Made by a program: the position numbers and the translations under genes | Assembly (NCBI GenBank): GCA_023227685.1 | Contig: JALNVG010000090.1 | Coordinates: 1 to 9,139 of the forward strand | Direction: 5' to 3' | DNA: 9,139 nucleotides | From: Bacteroidaceae bacterium | Lineage (GTDB): Bacteria > Bacteroidota > Bacteroidia > Bacteroidales > Bacteroidaceae | The notes under the pieces: generated by a model | What the model was told of the DNA's origin: nothing | Database searches by the model: none | The model's input: the letters and a program-made list of their open reading frames with translations, nothing else | In this document: in pieces, positions 6,694 to 9,139 of the stretch | How the letters are laid out: each line of letters begins with the position of its first letter | How positions within the stretch are numbered: position 1 is the stretch's first letter

Positions 6694-8580
6694 CTATCTT
6701 CCGCAAAGAACTAATAGCACATTGATGTCGCTGGGGGATATTCCTGATATGCGACTGGCTTGTGCAATAGTTTCCGGGTTGATTCTGGACAGTTTCTGTC
6801 TGGCTTCAATTGTTAGTGATTGAATGGAATTATAGTCGAATTTATCTTTTATCTTAATGTTTTCCAAACGATTAAGTTTGTTGGCAATGATGCGTTCTCT
6901 GCCTATGTATCCTTTGTATTTAATAAGGATTTCTGCAGCCTCTATAATTTCGTCTTTTCTATTTGGTTCTTTTTCCGTAGTTTTTTCCAGTTTCTCTTTT
7001 AGTGCCGGGGTGCTATCGGATAAATTGTTCAGGGTGATTTGCGGACGATTTAGAATTTCGATCATCTTACAGCCTTGCTTCAAAGGAGTTGTTCCTAATC
7101 TCTGAAGTGATTCATTAATTAATGCTGGTTTAATCGAGTAGGCTTGTACAAATTCTACGATGGAATCGATAGCTTCTTTTTTACGCTTCATCAAATCGTA
7201 TCTATCTCTTTTTGCCAGTCCTATTTGGTAGGAACGTTCGGTGAGTCGCATATCGGCATCGTCCATACGGAGTAGTATGCGGTATTCGGCGCGTGAAGTG
7301 AACATCCGGTAGGGCTCATTGACTCCTTTAATAGCAAGGTCATCAACCAGAACGCCAATATAAGCTTCGTCTCTTGCCAGGGTAAAGGGTTCTCCACCGT
7401 GACAATTGATATGAGCGTTTATGCCGGCCAAGATACCCTGTCCTCCAGCTTCTTCATATCCGGTTGTGCCGTTCACTTGTCCGGCAAAGAATAGGTTTTT
7501 TACGATTTTCGATTCAAGCGTATGCTTTAATTGTGTCGGATCAAAGTAGTCATATTCGATTGCATAACCGGGACGATAAGCAACGATATCTTTGAAAGCC
7601 GGTATTTTTTTTAGTGCTTCTATTTGTATATCAATTGGTAGTGATGAAGAAAATCCGTTCAGATACATCTCGCGAGTTGTTTCTCCCTCAGGTTCAAGAA
7701 ATAGTTGGTGTCTGTCTTTGTCAGGAAAAGTAATGAGTTTAGTTTCGATGCTTGGGCAATAACGCGGACCGATACTATGAATTTGTCCATTATATAAAGG
7801 CGAGTCCGGTAGACCGGAACGAAGAATCTGATGAACTTCGGAATTAGTAAAACAAGTCCAGCATTGCAATTGTTTAAGTTGCCGTATGCTGGTATCTTTG
7901 AAAGAGAACTTATGAAAATCGCTTTCTCCGTTTTGAGGTTCCATCAAATCGAAATTAACGCTTCTGCTATCAATTCGCACAGGTGTACCGGTTTTCATTC
8001 TACCGTATTTTATACCATAGTTACCGATGGATTCGGTAAGATTGTAAGATGCCGGTTCCGACATTCTGCCTCCCGGCAATTTGCAGTGTCCGATATGCAT
8101 CAATCCGTTGAGGAAGGTTCCTGCGGTAATTACCACACATTTGGCTTTGAAAGTGACGCCCCAGACGGTTTTTACTCCGACAATTTCATCATTTTCAACT
8201 AAAATTTCTTGCACGGTGTCTTGCCAGATATTCAGATTTGGCGTGTTTTCGAGTACTTCTCGCCAAGCCCAAATGAATTTATTACGATCGCATTGAGCAC
8301 GTGGGCTCCACATTGCCGGTCCTTTTGAACGATTGAGTATTCTGAATTGTATGGCTGTCTTGTCTGTTATCAATCCCAACTGTCCGCCTAATGCGTCGAT
8401 TTCACGAACTATCTGTCCTTTGGCAATGCCTCCGATGGCTGGATTACAGCTCATTTGCCCAATTTTGTTCATGTCCATCGTTATAAGGCAAGTCTTGGAG
8501 CCTAAGTTGGCGGCGGCAGCAGCAGCTTCACAGCCTGCGTGTCCTGCACCGATAATGATAATGTCGTAATTAAAAGTCAT
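6694..8580 (-). CDS. mnmG: tRNA uridine-5-carboxymethylaminomethyl modification enzyme, FAD subunit
   Basis: A 628-residue protein of normal length for MnmG (GidA). With MnmE it installs the cmnm5 group at the wobble uridine (U34) of certain tRNAs, using FAD, NADH, a folate carrier and glycine. Visible: the N-terminal dinucleotide-binding fold IIGAGHAGCEAA (G11, G13, G16), CNPAIGGIAKG (45-55), LPGGRMSEPASYN (168-180), and GPRYCPSIETK with the conserved cysteine C275. FFAGQVNGTTGYEEAGGQG (364-382) is the family FAD-binding signature. The helical C-terminal half (about 400-628), which contacts MnmE and tRNA, ends in SGISPSDINVLLVL. The ATG at 8580 places the FAD motif right at the N-terminus as expected. 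A -7 element lies 28 bases upstream of the start. It is the first gene of the minus-strand cluster and is followed by parS and uvrC. In many bacteria mnmG lies near oriC; parS here agrees with that. Confidence 0.97.
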   Translation of the reverse strand: MTFNYDIIIIGAGHAGCEAAAAAANLGSKTCLITMDMNKIGQMSCNPAIGGIAKGQIVREIDALGGQLGLITDKTAIQFRILNRSKGPAMWSPRAQCDRNKFIWAWREVLENTPNLNIWQDTVQEILVENDEIVGVKTVWGVTFKAKCVVITAGTFLNGLMHIGHCKLPGGRMSEPASYNLTESIGNYGIKYGRMKTGTPVRIDSRSVNFDLMEPQNGESDFHKFSFKDTSIRQLKQLQCWTCFTNSEVHQILRSGLPDSPLYNGQIHSIGPRYCPSIETKLITFPDKDRHQLFLEPEGETTREMYLNGFSSSLPIDIQIEALKKIPAFKDIVAYRPGYAIEYDYFDPTQLKHTLESKIVKNLFFAGQVNGTTGYEEAGGQGILAGINAHINCHGGEPFTLARDEAYIGVLVDDLAIKGVNEPYRMFTSRAEYRILLRMDDADMRLTERSYQIGLAKRDRYDLMKRKKEAIDSIVEFVQAYSIKPALINESLQRLGTTPLKQGCKMIEILNRPQITLNNLSDSTPALKEKLEKTTEKEPNRKDEIIEAAEILIKYKGYIGRERIIANKLNRLENIKIKDKFDYNSIQSLTIEARQKLSRINPETIAQASRISGISPSDINVLLVLCGR

Positions 8581-8608
8581 TTATTTATTCTTTAATCATA
8601 GATGGCTA

Positions 8609-8616
8609 CAAAGTTA
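8609..8616 (-). promoter_or_regulatory. Candidate mnmG -7 element
   Basis: Read on the minus strand the bases are TAACTTTG followed by T, matching the Bacteroidetes TAnnTTTGY box. The box ends 28 bases before the mnmG ATG, giving a leader of about 20 bases. A clear TTTG at -33 was not found. It is the best candidate promoter for mnmG and probably for the cluster behind it. Confidence 0.5.
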
Positions 8617-8667
8617 CGCAAAAGTTGTGAAACATATCGTTTTTCATCTGTTTCCTACTATGTTTTT

Positions 8668-8681
8668 TTGATATAAATCAA
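8668..8681. promoter_or_regulatory. FNR/CRP-type palindrome between divergent promoters
   Basis: TTGAT-ATAA-ATCAA matches the FNR consensus TTGATnnnnATCAA at all ten defined bases. It lies between the leftward mnmG box and the rightward promoter. Its centre is about 72 bases upstream of the predicted mnmG start of transcription and about 82 upstream of the predicted rightward start, distances compatible with class I activation. Which Crp/Fnr-family protein of this organism would bind is unknown, and AT-rich DNA makes chance matches more likely. Confidence 0.38.
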
Positions 8682-8719
8682 GAAAATATAGTTGTTTTGC
8701 ATTTTTTGACTAAGTAAGC

Positions 8720-8750
8720 TTTGCTGTAACGTCTAAGATACATATCTTTG
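8720..8750 (+). promoter_or_regulatory. Textbook Bacteroidetes promoter facing right
   Basis: TTTG at 8720-8723 and TATCTTTG at 8743-8750 (followed by C) match the -33 TTTG and -7 TAnnTTTGY boxes of the primary sigma factor of Bacteroides, with an ideal 19-base spacer. Transcription should start near 8757. It is the only two-box match seen in the window and points away from mnmG into a region without a recognisable gene. Confidence 0.78.
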
Positions 8751-8780
8751 CAGTGCAGTTGTGAAATTGCTATTTTATTT

Positions 8781-8843
8781 ATGAAGTTACTTTTTAAAAG
8801 TAAATTATGGTTTCATCCATTTTTAATATTTATATGGTATTAG
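8781..8843 (+). CDS. Possible 20-residue small hydrophobic peptide
   Basis: An ATG about 24 bases after the predicted transcription start opens a frame of 20 codons ending in TAG. The peptide starts MKLLFKSKLW, then has a hydrophobic stretch, and ends FLIFIWY: a basic N-terminus with an aromatic/aliphatic tail, as in tiny membrane peptides. The upstream bases (ATTTTATTT) are A/T-rich, as at many Bacteroidetes starts. Against it: the length is within chance, a palindrome (8787-8803) accounts for part of it, and its last codons overlap the first GGTATTAG repeat. No family recognised. Confidence 0.2.
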   Translation: MKLLFKSKLWFHPFLIFIWY

Positions 8844-8912
8844 TTTTAATTAGTTAATAAGGTATTAGGTGATTCTTTAGTAGGTAAAAAGTATTGAGAT
8901 TTAGGGTATTAG
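8836..8912 (+). repeat. Three copies of GGTATTAG
   Basis: Exact 8-base copies occur at 8836-8843, 8861-8868 and 8905-8912, spaced 25 and 44 bases, with looser ATTAGTTT and TAGGTA variants around them. They lie inside the C-depleted part of the putative transcript. They may be protein-binding or antisense-type motifs, or simple low-complexity drift. Confidence 0.5.
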
Positions 8913-8970
8913 TTTAAGATTGGTAAATTGATTATTAGTTTTTAGGTAACAAAGATTGTTTGATTTTTAG

Positions 8971-8997
8971 AAAAAAAGGATCCCAATGGGGGATTCC
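8971..8997 (-). terminator. Leftward intrinsic terminator
   Basis: Read on the minus strand, GGA-A-TCCC, loop CCATT, GGGA-TCC forms a 7-bp stem with one bulged A, followed directly by seven T residues (complement of 8971-8977). It would stop transcription arriving from the right, implying a leftward gene beyond the window edge and protecting the mnmG region from read-through. Confidence 0.65.
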
Positions 8998-9006
8998 TTA
9001 TTGTTG

Positions 9007-9032
9007 GGGCGGTTTTTAATCGCTCTTTTTTT
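9007..9032 (+). terminator. Rightward intrinsic terminator of the putative RNA
   Basis: GGGCGGT, loop TTTTA, ATCGCTC makes a 7-bp stem with two G-U pairs, followed by seven T residues (9026-9032). It closes the transcription unit that starts near 8757 and overlaps the region of the leftward terminator, so the two form a convergent pair. Confidence 0.72.
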
Positions 9033-9052
9033 ATGCCCGTATGTCAATCTAT

Positions 9053-9130
9053 TTACAACAAGAGTTATTCTAATAACAAGCAAAGATCTCCGAAGGACAT
9101 CTCTTCTTATCCTGATAACTCTTGTTGTAA
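9053..9130. repeat. 78-base long imperfect hairpin
   Basis: The outer arms 9053-9068 and 9115-9130 are perfect 16-bp inverted repeats (TTACAACAAGAGTTAT and its complement). Inside, after a 4x4 internal loop, 9073-9080 pairs with 9103-9110 (7 of 8). After a 3-base bulge (9081-9083), AGAT-C-TCC (9084-9091) pairs with GGA-C-ATCT (9095-9102) around a GAA loop with one C-C mismatch. About 30 base pairs in 78 bases is far beyond chance for one site. No T-tract follows, so it is not a terminator. Candidates: structured RNA, a miniature transposable element, or a DNA cruciform or binding site. Confidence 0.75.
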
Positions 9131-9139
9131 TCCTGATAA
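9109..9139. repeat. Start of a 21-bp-period direct repeat, cut by the window edge
   Basis: ATCCTGATAA occurs at 9109-9118 and again at 9130-9139, an offset of 21 bases; the second copy runs into the edge. The bases between include the right arm of the long hairpin. More copies may follow outside. Since 21 is a multiple of three, it could be coding: read leftward, one frame gives YQDYNKSYQD and a stop at 9070-9072, which would be the C-terminus of a leftward gene. This cannot be decided here. Confidence 0.42.

Larger units (their letters stand above)
8757..9032 (+). ncRNA. Candidate small RNA of about 275 nt, function unknown
   Basis: Inferred from a complete promoter (8720-8750) followed by an intrinsic terminator (9007-9032) with no convincing gene between them. 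The 5' part contains the 17-base palindrome 8787-8803 and a possible 20-residue reading frame. The middle (8844-8970) is nearly free of C and therefore largely unstructured. The 3' part has two hairpins (8978-8997 and 9007-9025) flanked by A7 and T7 runs that could pair with each other. I do not recognise the RNA: it is not a tRNA, tmRNA, SRP RNA or RNase P RNA by any motif I can see, and it lacks the continuous rod expected of 6S RNA. It could instead be the mRNA of a tiny protein, or an attenuated leader for a gene beyond the window. Confidence 0.42.
8581..9139. other. Gene-poor region right of mnmG (559 bases)
   Basis: No protein gene is recognisable here, and all six frames are broken or lack family features. 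It contains, in order: the mnmG -7 element (8609-8616), an FNR/CRP-type palindrome (8668-8681), a rightward promoter (8720-8750), a C-depleted stretch with GGTATTAG repeats (8836-8970), two intrinsic terminators facing opposite ways (8971-9032), a 78-base long hairpin (9053-9130) and the start of a 21-bp-period repeat at the edge. The pattern is that of a small transcription unit between mnmG and a possible leftward gene outside the window. Confidence 0.8.

Noticed and set aside
7831..8202. 123-residue plus-strand reading frame
   Set aside because: Antisense shadow of mnmG, whose own frame is complete and conserved.
8298..8303. Second CACGTG core, inside mnmG
   Set aside because: Flanking bases do not match parS; only the 6-bp core is shared.
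8627..8634. GTGAAACA, a parS half-site upstream of mnmG
   Set aside because: The other half is absent, so it is not a palindromic ParB site; probably chance.
8757..9032. 6S RNA identity for the orphan transcript
   Set aside because: The C-depleted centre cannot form the long rod with a central bubble that 6S RNA needs.
9053..9130. Invertible promoter of the Bacteroides phase-variation type
   Set aside because: The 46 bases between the arms are shorter than usual invertible segments, pair with each other instead of containing a promoter, and no recombinase gene is in the window.
8973..9137. Leftward frame open from the right edge through both terminators
   Set aside because: Would translate both terminator hairpins and poly-T tracts; basic, low-complexity product typical of spurious frames.
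9033..9139. Plus-strand frame starting at an ATG right after the T-tract and open to the edge (about 35 codons)
   Set aside because: Starts inside the terminator tail, runs through the long hairpin and has no promoter of its own; most likely chance.

Overview
The window looks like chromosomal DNA from a member of the Bacteroidales, probably Bacteroides or a close relative. The DNA is AT-rich. UvrC, DeoC, MnmG and PolA read like Bacteroides-type housekeeping proteins. Candidate promoters have the Bacteroidetes form (TTTG at -33, TAnnTTTGY at -7), and start codons lack Shine-Dalgarno sequences but have A/T-rich upstream bases. No insertion sequence, phage gene, CRISPR array, tRNA or rRNA is visible.

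Layout. Positions 1-1925 hold the N-terminal two thirds of DNA polymerase I (polA, minus strand, cut by the left edge). It is divergent from a long-chain polyprenyl diphosphate synthase on the plus strand (2012-2986). A strong hairpin terminator (2990-3038) separates that gene from a converging minus-strand cluster, read right to left: mnmG (8580-6694), uvrC (6612-4789), dtd (4730-4278), a MazG-like nucleotide pyrophosphohydrolase (4270-3947) and deoC (3945-3043). The last three genes are separated by only 7 and 1 bases and are almost certainly co-transcribed. The cluster combines tRNA wobble modification, excision repair, D-aminoacyl-tRNA proofreading, nucleotide-pool cleaning and deoxyribose-phosphate breakdown.

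The 81-base gap between mnmG and uvrC contains a perfect 16-bp parS site (6660-6675), the conserved ParB-binding centromere sequence. This suggests the window lies in the origin-proximal, ParABS-organised part of the chromosome.

The right end (8581-9139) has no recognisable protein gene but is full of signals. It holds an mnmG -7 element, an FNR/CRP-type palindrome (8668-8681), and a textbook Bacteroides promoter facing right (8720-8750). A transcript of about 275 nt could run from there to an intrinsic terminator at 9007-9032. The middle of that transcript is almost free of C and carries three copies of GGTATTAG. A second intrinsic terminator facing left (8971-8997) overlaps the same 3' end. 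Beyond these lies a 78-base near-perfect long hairpin (9053-9130), followed by the start of a 21-bp-period repeat cut by the window edge. If the window holds something undescribed, it is most likely this putative RNA locus and the hairpin beside it.
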